The translations under genes were made by a program, and so were the position numbers. This document shows, in pieces, positions 9,284 to 15,547 of a stretch of 35,517 bases of DNA (position 1 is the first letter of the stretch; every line of letters starts with the position of its first letter). Source of the stretch: a virus; the IMG/VR virus record IMGVR_UViG_3300046167_000229, positions 1-35,517 of that record; one strand, written 5' to 3'. The notes under the pieces were generated by a model. That model ran no database searches. It had not been told where the DNA came from and saw nothing but the letters and a program-made list of their open reading frames with translations.

Positions 9284-9751
9284 TTAACTCTTCTTTGCAG
9301 TGGGTGTAGCTGCATCTATCTCTTCTTGTATTTCTCTTCTGTAAGCATCTACTAGGTCCATTGTCATTCTAGCCTCAAATTTATCAATAACAACATCTAT
9401 AAATCTGTGCGGTCTAATACCCTTTTGTGCAATTGATCTACCTATTAAAAAAGACAATTGTTTAAGGGTGGGTGTTTTACCACTCCTTAATGTTTTAGGT
9501 TTAATACCTTTTCTTTCAATCCAATCGTTTATCTTTTCTATCGGAGGAAATTTACCTGCACTGCGACCTCGATCTACATTAAGACCGTATTCATTCATAG
9601 ATATTACAAAACCATCTCTCTTTGGTATCTTTCTACCAACAATACTTTTCTCTAAATTACTCCCAGGTTTATTTAATTCCTTCTTTAATTCAGAGACTAT
9701 TATCTTCTTGTAGTTTTCAAGAACCTTTGCTGTATACTTCTTCTTGGCCAT
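9284..9751 (-). CDS. tail completion / neck protein (HK97 gp10-like)
   Basis: A 155-residue protein. A Lys-rich N-terminal helix precedes 'VDRGRSAGKFPPIEKINDWI' at about residues 60-79 and 'LSFLIGRSIAQKGIRPHRF' at about 99-117. This pattern is typical of phage HK97 gp10-like or minor tail-completion proteins. Its ATG overlaps the TAA of the upstream gene (TAATG). It probably acts at the head-tail joint. Confidence 0.7.
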   Translation of the reverse strand: MAKKKYTAKVLENYKKIIVSELKKELNKPGSNLEKSIVGRKIPKRDGFVISMNEYGLNVDRGRSAGKFPPIEKINDWIERKGIKPKTLRSGKTPTLKQLSFLIGRSIAQKGIRPHRFIDVVIDKFEARMTMDLVDAYRREIQEEIDAATPTAKKS

Positions 9752-10224
9752 TATTCTTCAGGGGGGCAAATAGTATGTTCGTTATTAGCCATCTCTATAT
9801 TGATTGTGGCAGCCCACCCGGCTAATTGATTCTCAAAGTTGTCTATAAACGGTGAAGCTGTTATATCAGTGGTTAACTGTAAGTTGTCTTCAAAGAGCTC
9901 CCCCCTCCTTAATTCTTGCTGTATATCATTTACAACTTGTAGTTGAGTGTTTAAGATATCTTGTAAGTTATCATTACCGTAGATGAGGTCTTCATCTGTC
10001 AATTCATTAGTTTTATCTACGACATCAAGACAGAATATCTGTATGGTAGCGGTTATGATATGTGGTTGGAATACGACATCCCCCATTGATATATGGGATA
10101 ATGGATAGATAGTTGTTTTGTCCAGATCAACCTCCAATATGTCCCCGAAGGTGACTGTATTAGTAACTCCATTCTCCTTTAGTTTGTCGTTTAGCTTTTG
10201 TATTACGGTGTATACTTGTCTCAT
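9751..10224 (-). CDS. tail terminator/neck-like protein
   Basis: A 157-residue acidic protein with 'MRQVYTVIQKLNDKLKENG' at the start and a central 'YPLSHISMGDV' followed by a beta-rich stretch 'HIITATIQIFCLDVVD'. It has the size and layout of proteins encoded between the tail chaperone and the gp10-like gene in Bacteroidetes phages. Its ATG at 10224 overlaps the TGA that ends the -1 frame of the chaperone gene. A tail-terminator role is inferred from position. Confidence 0.55.
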   Translation of the reverse strand: MRQVYTVIQKLNDKLKENGVTNTVTFGDILEVDLDKTTIYPLSHISMGDVVFQPHIITATIQIFCLDVVDKTNELTDEDLIYGNDNLQDILNTQLQVVNDIQQELRRGELFEDNLQLTTDITASPFIDNFENQLAGWAATINIEMANNEHTICPPEE

Positions 10225-10993
10225 TTACTTTTTTGTTTTATCATTTTAGCCTCTAACTCGTTTTTCTCCTTTTCAAATTCTAGCCAGGTTAAACATTCGG
10301 AAGCCGATAGTTTTGCAACTTCTTTAAATTTTGTGACATCTCCTCTAGCGATTGCGTATATTGACTGATACCACCCCCACTTTGCTCCAAATCCTTTGTT
10401 AGTTGTTTGTCCGTCTTCAACTTCTGCGTCAAAGAGTCCAGTAAATAACTCGACAAAACGTTCCCTAAACGATAAAAAAAAACAACTGCACCTAGAGCTA
10501 CATTTACCGGAGCATCTTTCATTACCTCAGCATACTTATCTGAACCTTCATATTCCTCTATCAAATACAAATCCCCTTTACGGAATGTTATTGGTCTATA
10601 TAGCACCGCCATTGCCTTATGTATCTCTTGCCAATCACCAATATAATTATCTAAATCTATAAACTCACCTAAACTAATATCATCTAACTTAGGGATGAAT
10701 CCAAACGTCACACTATCCCCTTTTGGGTCTGTTAATGTAAAGTCTCTCTGTAATGGAGTATCCTCCTTAAATATCTCTACAATGTGATTTATGATAAATG
10801 AAAACTCTGCTAGAGGTAATTTATAAGCCTCCTTCATTGTGACCCCACAGAATATCTCTAATACCTTTAGATTGATAAACTCTGTATCTTCAGCATCCTC
10901 ATTCCCCTCCATAACCTTAAGGTACTTCTGATATTGCTGTAGTGTGATAGCGGACAGTTCTTGTGGTACTTCTAAAGTAAACTTTTGACTCAT
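10221..10993 (-). CDS. tail assembly chaperone, long (GT-like) product by predicted -1 frameshift
   Basis: The same start as the short product, with a -1 slip in the T9 run (codons GTT GTT TTT TTT TAT; heptamer T TTT TTT at 10475-10481). Reading then continues TTA TCG TTT AGG ... to TGA at 10221-10223. This gives 173 zero-frame codons plus 84 residues, about 257 in total. The -1 extension reads like a real T domain: 'FRERFVELFTGLFDAEVEDG', 'WGWYQSIYAIARGDVTKFKE', 'LTWLEFEKEKNELEAK'. Its stop overlaps the next gene's ATG exactly (ATGA), as at most junctions here. Lambda G/GT works the same way. A homopolymer sequencing error is the main alternative. Confidence 0.72.
10289..10993 (-). CDS. tail assembly chaperone, short (G-like) product
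   Basis: A 234-residue zero-frame protein. ATG 10993 (MSQKFTLEVPQEL...) is preferred to an in-frame GTG seven codons upstream. It has features of the Bacteroidetes-phage tail chaperone: 'LQQYQKYLKVMEG', 'FGFIPKLDDISLGEFIDLD' near the middle, 'AMAVLYRPITF', then 'ALGAVVFF'. After a T9 run (10474-10482 on the plus strand as A9) the zero frame continues for 61 residues, ending '...SGGGISQYTQSLEEMSQ...' at 10289. It is the first gene of the tail operon. A longer -1 frame product is listed separately. Confidence 0.75.
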   Translation of the reverse strand: MSQKFTLEVPQELSAITLQQYQKYLKVMEGNEDAEDTEFINLKVLEIFCGVTMKEAYKLPLAEFSFIINHIVEIFKEDTPLQRDFTLTDPKGDSVTFGFIPKLDDISLGEFIDLDNYIGDWQEIHKAMAVLYRPITFRKGDLYLIEEYEGSDKYAEVMKDAPVNVALGAVVFFYRLGNVLSSYLLDSLTQKLKTDKQLTKDLEQSGGGISQYTQSLEEMSQNLKKLQNYRLPNV

Positions 10994-11080
10994 ACCTATA
11001 TAACCTACATACACTTGTTTTGTACTAGAATAGAAAATAAAACACTTTGTAAATATTCAGTTATATCTATAGATAATCAA

Positions 11081-11104
11081 TAGGGGCTCCTACAGAGACC
11101 CCTA
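11081..11104 (-). promoter_or_regulatory. leader hairpin upstream of tail operon
   Basis: Inverted repeat TAGGGG / CCCCTA with an inner CTC/GAG pairing and a small loop. No T-run follows on either strand, so it is not an intrinsic terminator. It lies about 90 bases upstream of the first tail gene and could be an mRNA leader structure or a protein site. Confidence 0.35.
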
Positions 11105-11202
11105 AACTATTAACTAGACCTTAGATTATCACAACGCTTCTATTCAGGTAAGGGTAAATACATTCTTTTCTCAAATCATTTTTTTATTTCAACCTACTTT
11201 AT

Positions 11203-11210
11203 TATATTTG
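11203..11210 (+). promoter_or_regulatory. plus-strand Bacteroidetes-type -7 box
   Basis: TATATTTG matches the TAnnTTTG -7 element of Bacteroidetes primary-sigma promoters. The -33 position, 21 bases upstream, reads TTT instead of TTG, so that half is weak. It points toward the small-RNA candidate and its terminator. The motif alone is common by chance in AT-rich DNA; the paired terminator raises its value. Confidence 0.45.
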
Positions 11211-11214
11211 TAAT

Positions 11215-11298
11215 AACAATGCTTTGTTTCATTGTTAAATTTAGTTTTTAGTTATTTATCTAAGCCTCCTGTTTTAAGCTCTTTCAGGGGGCTTTTTT
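11215..11298 (+). ncRNA. predicted plus-strand small RNA (~84 nt)
   Basis: Downstream of the -7 box lies a perfect 7-bp inverted repeat AACAATG...CATTGTT (11215-11236). An AU-rich linker follows, then a 10-bp stem AAGCCTCCTG / CAGGGGGCTT ending in a T6 run. This is the only convincing plus-strand intrinsic terminator in a genome whose genes are all on the minus strand, and no plus-strand coding frame is present. The left arm of the terminator contains CCTCCT, an anti-Shine-Dalgarno-like sequence. The transcription start is estimated from the promoter motif. Target and function unknown. Confidence 0.5.
11262..11298 (+). terminator. plus-strand intrinsic terminator
   Basis: AAGCCTCCTG pairs with CAGGGGGCTT (one G-T pair) around a 13-base loop, followed by TTTTTT. 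On the minus strand no T-run follows the stem, so it works only for plus-strand transcripts. Confidence 0.7.
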
Positions 11299-11308
11299 AA
11301 TACCCTTT

Positions 11309-11406
11309 GATTTTTTAAAACTTGATACCTCAACCTACCGCATCTTCATTTTACGTTGATTTTATAAAACTGCATACCTCACTACCCATACGATTCATTT
11401 TACGTC
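11309..11406. repeat. imperfect tandem repeat, 2 x 49 bp
   Basis: Units at 11309-11357 and 11358-11406 abut exactly. Both begin GATTTT(T/A)TAAAACT and share ATACCTCA and TTCATTTTACGT; the middle is diverged. The repeat lies just downstream of the plus-strand terminator. Possible roles are a protein-binding or replication-associated site. Confidence 0.6.
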
Positions 11407-11452
11407 GTTTTAAGGCATTATCTCGGGCTTAGTGGTATTAAAGTATGCTTAG

Positions 11453-11482
11453 GGGGCTGAAAGGCTCTGTAAGGGGCTGAAA
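11453..11482. repeat. paired GGGGCTGAAA boxes, 20-bp spacing
   Basis: GGGGCTGAAA occurs at 11453-11462 and again at 11473-11482, a direct repeat with a two-helical-turn period in the same non-coding region. It may be an operator or part of the repeat-rich control region. Confidence 0.4.
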
Positions 11483-11551
11483 TAAAGGCAATCGGCTACA
11501 CTCTAACAAATATTTATATTCATTCTCAATTAATTACTAAAATAATGATAC

Positions 11552-11586
11552 AAAAAATACCCCCTAAAAAATTAATCTTAGAGGGT
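11552..11586 (-). terminator. intrinsic terminator of accessory cassette
   Basis: Read on the minus strand, ACCCTCTAA pairs along its whole length with TTAGGGGGT (one G-T pair) around a 10-base loop, followed by ATTTTTTG. It lies 34 bases after the stop of the last cassette gene and closes the 13674-11620 transcription unit. Confidence 0.75.
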
Positions 11587-11619
11587 AACCAAACAAAATC
11601 AAATTGAAAAAAAGTATTG

Positions 11620-11754
11620 TTATTCTTTAGTGTTTAGTTTATCGAATTGCTCAAAAGATATTCTTTTACTAAAGCCGTTTTGATTAGATAAAAAGTACTT
11701 GTTATCTAGTTCAACAGTGTAGAAATGCTGTGTAAGTTTCTTGATATATTTCAT
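11620..11754 (-). CDS. small accessory protein
   Basis: A 44-residue protein, MKYIKKLTQHFYTVELDN..., ending LNTKE. Its ATG overlaps the TGA of the upstream gene (ATGA), and the cassette terminator follows. It is charged and aromatic, with no membrane segment. Unrecognised; last gene of the accessory cassette. Confidence 0.6.
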   Translation of the reverse strand: MKYIKKLTQHFYTVELDNKYFLSNQNGFSKRISFEQFDKLNTKE

Positions 11755-12110
11755 TCCTCTGTCTTTTTAGGTTCGTCCCTTTCGTCCCATTCGTCAACAA
11801 ACAAAATCCTAGTTTGTATTAAGCTTTCATAATCTTGGTACATATGCTCTAAACTTTGGGCCATTCCTTTTATATCATTAAACATAAAACCATTTGCTGT
11901 ATTGAATGGGTCAAAATCTATTGAATGAATTTGTTTACCGTTTTTTAGTACTGTTATTCTAACTTTGCCAAAGTGCTGCGTTTCCCAAAACAAACGTTTG
12001 TGTTTTTGTTCCTTATTGTCTAAGCGGTCCAGTATTTCCTCAATACTTTCTTTTTTTATTTGTTCAATTTCATAGTCTGTCAAGTATGTATATTTTTTCT
12101 CTGTCTTCAT
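11751..12110 (-). CDS. accessory cassette protein of unknown function
   Basis: A 119-residue hydrophilic protein. It has a Lys/Glu-rich helical N-terminal half ('YEIEQIKKESIEEILDRL') and a beta-like middle 'FGKVRITVLKNGKQIHSIDF', then an acidic, Trp-containing end. It is the penultimate gene of the cassette, 4 bases after the GP88-family gene. No known family recognised. Confidence 0.65.
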   Translation of the reverse strand: MKTEKKYTYLTDYEIEQIKKESIEEILDRLDNKEQKHKRLFWETQHFGKVRITVLKNGKQIHSIDFDPFNTANGFMFNDIKGMAQSLEHMYQDYESLIQTRILFVDEWDERDEPKKTEE

Positions 12111-12114
12111 TTTG

Positions 12115-12864
12115 TTAAAGTTTAATTAATTGCTTTTTCCTTTGTTCTATTGGGGCCGTTACTACAAAGCCGCTTTTATCTTTGCGTGCCTCACCTTTTG
12201 CTCGTAAACCCAAAACAACATTTTTGTTATAGATCATTACCAGGTCACTGGTATCCCCGTCCACAACCTTAAAGCCCCGCCAATATTGTGGGAGCTCCCC
12301 GTTAAAAACAATAGAAACGTTTGAACCGTCGTTTAAAGCTGCAATAGCTGCGGACTCATTATCTTCAGCCCTGGAAAAAGTTAAAAAGTAGTTTGAATGA
12401 TCTTTATATTTTTTGACCTTACCTAGTATTTTAGTATAGTCATAAAAAATTGCGGTCGGTTGTAGGTCCTCAATATCTAAACCGGCATACTTTTTAAGTA
12501 AGTAGATAAAATCCTGGTCACTGGTCCCGTTTAAACGAAAGGCTATTTTTTCACCTTTCTTTTCGGCTTTCGCTGTTTCTCTTACTATTTCCTTTGCAAG
12601 CTGTTTAATAAATAAACTTTTATTATAAATAAAGTAGTTTGTTTTATTAATCCTAGAGCTCTGTACATTTGAGAATTTACCACGTCCGGCTGTGAATAGG
12701 CAAGCCTTTGCACAACCTTTAGAAGCACTGGGACAAATATTTATTTTCTTTGCGTTTTGGTTATATGGTGACAAATAAAGTATAAACGTTTTTAGATTAT
12801 TCTTTTTTGTTTTGGCATTGGTGAAACCTTTACTTAATAGGTTTTTTGGTATAGTATATTTCAT
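12115..12864 (-). CDS. GP88-family phage protein
   Basis: A 249-residue protein matching the Gene 88 (GP88) family known from mycobacteriophages and many other phages. Residues about 43-75 hold the signature 'CPSASKGCAKACLFTAGRG' followed by 'VQSSRINKTNYF', and about 110-118 has 'AFRLNGTSDQDF'. The three conserved cysteines (CxxxxxxCxxxC) suggest metal or cluster binding. The biochemical role of the family is not established. The gene is the longest of a self-contained cassette and its codon use looks like that of its neighbours. Confidence 0.8.
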   Translation of the reverse strand: MKYTIPKNLLSKGFTNAKTKKNNLKTFILYLSPYNQNAKKINICPSASKGCAKACLFTAGRGKFSNVQSSRINKTNYFIYNKSLFIKQLAKEIVRETAKAEKKGEKIAFRLNGTSDQDFIYLLKKYAGLDIEDLQPTAIFYDYTKILGKVKKYKDHSNYFLTFSRAEDNESAAIAALNDGSNVSIVFNGELPQYWRGFKVVDGDTSDLVMIYNKNVVLGLRAKGEARKDKSGFVVTAPIEQRKKQLIKL

Positions 12865-12868
12865 TTTT

Positions 12869-13120
12869 TTAATATGTTAAATTTGTTTCATCTCCTAAAA
12901 TATCTAATAAAATACTTTTTATTTTGTCTTGAATTTCATTAGGTAATTCATCAAAAATATTTGTGTCGGTTATTTCTTCTATACATTCAACATCTTCTAA
13001 GCCGTCACCGTTATAACATACCCCAAAAATCCTACATTCAATATCATTTATATTTGCTGTGAATTGTGGATATGTTAAAACAACATAGTTTTCAACATTG
13101 TCAATTTTATCGATTTTCAT
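12869..13120 (-). CDS. acidic accessory protein
   Basis: An 83-residue strongly acidic protein (MKIDKIDNVENYVVLTYPQF...) with 'ECIEEITDTNIFDELPNEIQ' in the second half. Its start overlaps the upstream stop (ATGA). No family recognised. Small acidic proteins in early phage cassettes sometimes mimic DNA or bind host enzymes; nothing here proves that. Confidence 0.6.
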   Translation of the reverse strand: MKIDKIDNVENYVVLTYPQFTANINDIECRIFGVCYNGDGLEDVECIEEITDTNIFDELPNEIQDKIKSILLDILGDETNLTY

Positions 13121-13482
13121 TTTAATATAGTTTTATTTAGTTCCTTAATGTTTTTTATACTTTCATCAATTACCAGGTCAGTAACGAAAATAGTTTTCCC
13201 GTTTATTTTAACCCATATCAAAGTATTAAGATTAACGAACCTTTTAGCCTTATTAATATTATCTTCACTTTGTGAAAGGTCCATATCTAGGACGGGTAAC
13301 AAACCTTTTGCCATAGGATCAAAAGAAAGTCCTATTCCCTTATTCCCTTTTTTTACGCCAGTACGGGCGGTCATTGTGCGAGGTATTGTAAACTCTTTTG
13401 TCTTCTTATCTTTTTTAAGGAAGTGAGCTGTGAATATTTTACCGCTTTGCATTTCTTTTAATAAGTCTTTAAATGTTTTCAT
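13117..13482 (-). CDS. small beta-barrel-like accessory protein (WYL_2/DUF2693-like?)
   Basis: A 121-residue basic protein. 'FTAHFLKKDKKTKEFTIPRT' near residue 18, 'TARTGVKKGNKGIGLSFDP' and 'VLDMD...RFVNLNTLIWVKI' resemble the Sm/SH3-like WYL_2 (DUF2693) pattern of phage and plasmid proteins. The match is by eye and weak. A nucleic-acid-binding role would fit. It overlaps the next gene by 4 bases. Confidence 0.55.
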   Translation of the reverse strand: MKTFKDLLKEMQSGKIFTAHFLKKDKKTKEFTIPRTMTARTGVKKGNKGIGLSFDPMAKGLLPVLDMDLSQSEDNINKAKRFVNLNTLIWVKINGKTIFVTDLVIDESIKNIKELNKTILK

Positions 13483-13509
13483 TTTGATATAGTTTTTAAT
13501 AGTTAATAA

Positions 13510-13674
13510 TTAAAGGCCCCAGGAACCGGAAGAAAAACCGCCCTGTATTAAACCGTTATAAAATACAATTGCAATAAGACAACCAATAACGGCAAATATT
13601 AAGATTTTAGTCAAAGGCCCGTCAATAAAGCTCAAAACTTTGTCCTCTGTTTGTGTGTGTGTTTGTGTATTCAT
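13510..13674 (-). CDS. small single-pass membrane protein
   Basis: A 54-residue protein: polar Thr/Gln-rich N-terminus (MNTQTHTQTEDK), one transmembrane segment about residues 24-42 ('ILIFAVIGCLIAIVFYNGL'), then a Gly/Ser-rich tail. It is the first gene of the accessory cassette, 28 bases after the -7 box of a consensus promoter. Expression early in infection with an envelope function is possible; no family recognised. Confidence 0.65.
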   Translation of the reverse strand: MNTQTHTQTEDKVLSFIDGPLTKILIFAVIGCLIAIVFYNGLIQGGFSSGSWGL

Positions 13675-13701
13675 TTTATTAGTTTTTATTGTTATTCATT
13701 A

Positions 13702-13733
13702 CAAATATAAACAATTTTGTTAATATCTACCAA
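13702..13733 (-). promoter_or_regulatory. Bacteroidetes-type promoter of accessory cassette
   Basis: On the minus strand, TTG (13733-13731), a 21-base spacer and TATATTTG (13709-13702) match the TTG / TAnnTTTG consensus. It lies 28 bases upstream of the first ATG of the cassette. It is the clearest promoter in the window and faces a transcription unit that ends in its own terminator. Confidence 0.7.
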
Positions 13734-13880
13734 ATAAAAGAAAAAATATTTTCCCTTATATAATTAAGGTACGCACGCGAATAATAAAAACTTTTTTATT
13801 GTGCAAGTGTAAACACAGTTTTTTTCGGTTCAATAGTTTCCAAAGTTTACAGAATGAAACCGCAAAGAATATCAACCTTA

Positions 13881-13924
13881 ATTGTATCAACAACAATTGT
13901 ATTGACAACATTTGTAGGCACAAC
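13881..13924. repeat. degenerate ~15-bp direct repeats
   Basis: Three related units begin at 13881 (ATTGTATCAACAAC), 13896 (ATTGTATTGACAAC) and 13910 (ATTTGTAGGCACAAC), spaced 14-15 bases apart, directly before the 17-bp array. They are less conserved than that array. Confidence 0.45.
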
Positions 13925-13945
13925 AGTCAAAAAGGCAAAGCGACC

Positions 13946-14030
13946 GAACCTACTGCGTTTAAGAACCTACTGCGTTTAAGAACCTACTGAGTTCAGTGAC
14001 CTACTGCGTTTAATGACCCACTGCGTTTAA
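13946..14030. repeat. five tandem 17-bp repeats (iteron-like array)
   Basis: Five contiguous units of exactly 17 bases start at 13946, 13963, 13980, 13997 and 14014. The consensus is GAACCTACTGCGTTTAA. Units 1 and 2 are identical, unit 3 is most diverged (GAGTTCAG end), and units 4 and 5 begin TGACC. CTACTG or CACTG plus CGTTTAA is the conserved core. The length and contiguity resemble replication iterons or a multimeric operator. There are no spacers of CRISPR type. Confidence 0.8.
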
Positions 14031-14060
14031 TAGAATTTTTGGACGGGAGGAAAAAATAAT

Positions 14061-15266
14061 TCACCGAATAACATAACTCCCTTTGTTTGCATTTGCAAGG
14101 AAGTATTGAGCTGCATAACGTAAGCTATCCATATGGTGATTCCATTTATCTATTGGCCTTTCATTCCTACTGTGCCATACATAGTTGTTGAGTTCCTTTA
14201 TAAGTTCTAAGGAATCTGGGTCAACAATCAAATCAAAATCCTGTATCAAAGCTATACCAGTTAATATACTACCTTGCCTCTTTATTGCAGGTTTTACATT
14301 ACAATATACTTTGAGCTCCTGGAGCAACCTAGGCTCTGCTGAGTCGCATACAATAAGTTGATCCTGGGCATATCTTCTATTCATCTCCCCTATCTCTTTT
14401 GTAGAAAGACCAACTTTGCAGTACATTGTCTTTAACCACATTTTCTTCCTATCCTTATCAATACCTACTTTAAGTAGAACCGTAGGATCTACAGAGAACC
14501 CAAAATCTTGACCATATACATAAGGGGTGTATTCGTTGAATGGTCCAATAGTCCAACGAGTGAATACAACACCATCAGCTTTATCTAACCAACCACCCAG
14601 TATCTGGTGATTATATTTATCCGGTCTGCGTCTACGAATCTCTTCTATCTGCATAAGGAATGAATCAGATAGATGCTCCATATTATCTTTGAATGTAGTG
14701 TGAATATAAGTTACGTTATCCTTCCAACCATTGTGTCCACCATTAACGGCTTTAGCTGCAAAGAACCTTTGGTATATCCAGTGCTCTTTAGTTGTAGGGT
14801 TTAATATTAATATAACTCTATTAGGTTTATTCTTTGCCCTTACAGACTGATCTATCTTATCAAAAGTATCTTCATCAACAAGTTCCTCTGCCTCATCTAG
14901 TACAAAGGTTGTAATACCTTGTAGGGACTTCAGGGCAGCCGTTTGATTACCTGCTGAGGTCTTGATACCTTTAAATATAATAGAGCTCCCTGTGGACATA
15001 TTTAGTATCTCATCTTTAGTTATCCTAAAGTGTTCAGAGATACCATACAACTCTATCTTTTCGATAAACTCTGGAATGATAGATGTAGAAGCTGAAGACA
15101 TAGTGTACCTAGTGAATAGTATCTTATGGCCTTGTTCCATCGTTAGGAGGGCTAGGAATGCCCCTACAGCAAATGACTTACCACTACCTCTACCACCAGT
15201 AACTACAAAGTATCTACTGTCGTTACCTAGGGCTTGATATTTATCGTTTAGTTGTGGTACTGACAT
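14061..15266 (-). CDS. terL: terminase large subunit
   Basis: A 401-residue PBSX-type large terminase. It has the Walker A motif GGRGSGKS at residues 24-31 and Walker B 'TFVLDE' at about 120-125. The C-terminal nuclease has 'YGQDFGFSVDP' near 250 and 'VCDSAEP' near 315 as candidate metal-binding aspartates. It powers DNA packaging through the portal and cuts concatemers. It follows the putative small subunit with two micro-genes between them. It is last in the long replication/packaging operon and is followed by the repeat-bearing control region. Confidence 0.93.
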   Translation of the reverse strand: MSVPQLNDKYQALGNDSRYFVVTGGRGSGKSFAVGAFLALLTMEQGHKILFTRYTMSSASTSIIPEFIEKIELYGISEHFRITKDEILNMSTGSSIIFKGIKTSAGNQTAALKSLQGITTFVLDEAEELVDEDTFDKIDQSVRAKNKPNRVILILNPTTKEHWIYQRFFAAKAVNGGHNGWKDNVTYIHTTFKDNMEHLSDSFLMQIEEIRRRRPDKYNHQILGGWLDKADGVVFTRWTIGPFNEYTPYVYGQDFGFSVDPTVLLKVGIDKDRKKMWLKTMYCKVGLSTKEIGEMNRRYAQDQLIVCDSAEPRLLQELKVYCNVKPAIKRQGSILTGIALIQDFDLIVDPDSLELIKELNNYVWHSRNERPIDKWNHHMDSLRYAAQYFLANANKGSYVIR

Positions 15267-15381
15267 TGTTCTTCTCCTCTCTAAATCTCACTGGTTTAGT
15301 CTTACCATCCGGCATATACCTATAACCTAATATAGGGTTGATACCACAATCCCACCAATTGTCTGGCATATCATCCTTCAT
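15241..15381 (-). CDS. small protein between terminase genes
   Basis: A 46-residue protein starting MKDDMPDNWWDCGINPILG and ending in a basic tail. It overlaps the upstream micro-gene by 11 bases and the large terminase start by 26. The WW and single Cys are notable. It could instead start at the internal Met at codon 5. Unrecognised. Confidence 0.55.
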   Translation of the reverse strand: MKDDMPDNWWDCGINPILGYRYMPDGKTKPVRFREEKNNVSTTTKR

Positions 15382-15547
15382 AAATCATCTCATTTTTTAT
15401 ATATTTAACCGCAAGATAAGGCGAGTGATAAACACCAAGTTTAACTCCAGTTTGGCTCTCGTACAGACACCAATTATCTTTACTAAGTTTAATTATATCA
15501 AAAGCACCAAAGCTGTAATAGTTACTATTTAGTTTACGAATCTTCAT
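15371..15547 (-). CDS. small protein downstream of putative terminase small subunit
   Basis: A 58-residue protein, MKIRKLNSNYYSFGAFDIIK..., with 'NWCLYESQTGVKLGVYHSPY'. ATG 15547 is chosen over a TTG four codons upstream. The start lies inside the end of the upstream gene. The aromatic, beta-rich character is visible; function unknown. Confidence 0.55.
   Translation of the reverse strand: MKIRKLNSNYYSFGAFDIIKLSKDNWCLYESQTGVKLGVYHSPYLAVKYIKNEMIYEG

Larger units (their letters stand above)
10994..11619. other. non-coding region between accessory cassette and tail operon
   Basis: About 625 bases without a supported gene. It holds the leader of the tail operon, a hairpin at 11081-11104 (TAGGGG...CCCCTA with an inner CTC/GAG), a predicted plus-strand small RNA at 11215-11298, a 49-bp imperfect tandem repeat at 11309-11406, paired GGGGCTGAAA boxes at 11453 and 11473, and the minus-strand terminator at 11552-11586. 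No clear TAnnTTTG promoter is visible for the tail operon itself. Confidence 0.7.
13675..14060. other. intergenic control region / candidate replication origin
   Basis: A 386-base gap after the large terminase. It contains the cassette promoter (13702-13733), an AT-rich near-palindrome AATAAAAACTTTTTTATT (13781-13798), an imperfect inverted repeat CGGTTCAAT/ATGAAACCG (13826-13862), degenerate ~15-bp repeats (13881-13924) and five exact-period 17-bp repeats (13946-14030). Iterons, AT-rich DNA and dyads together resemble a replication origin. A binding array for a regulator is the alternative. Confidence 0.5.

Noticed and set aside
13799-13990. Plus-strand ORF of 63 codons in the repeat region
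   Set aside because: It runs through the 15-bp and 17-bp repeat arrays, has low-complexity Asn/Cys content and no neighbour on its strand. The repeats explain the open frame.
13946-14030. CRISPR array
   Set aside because: Units abut with no spacers and are only 17 bases long; no cas genes are present.
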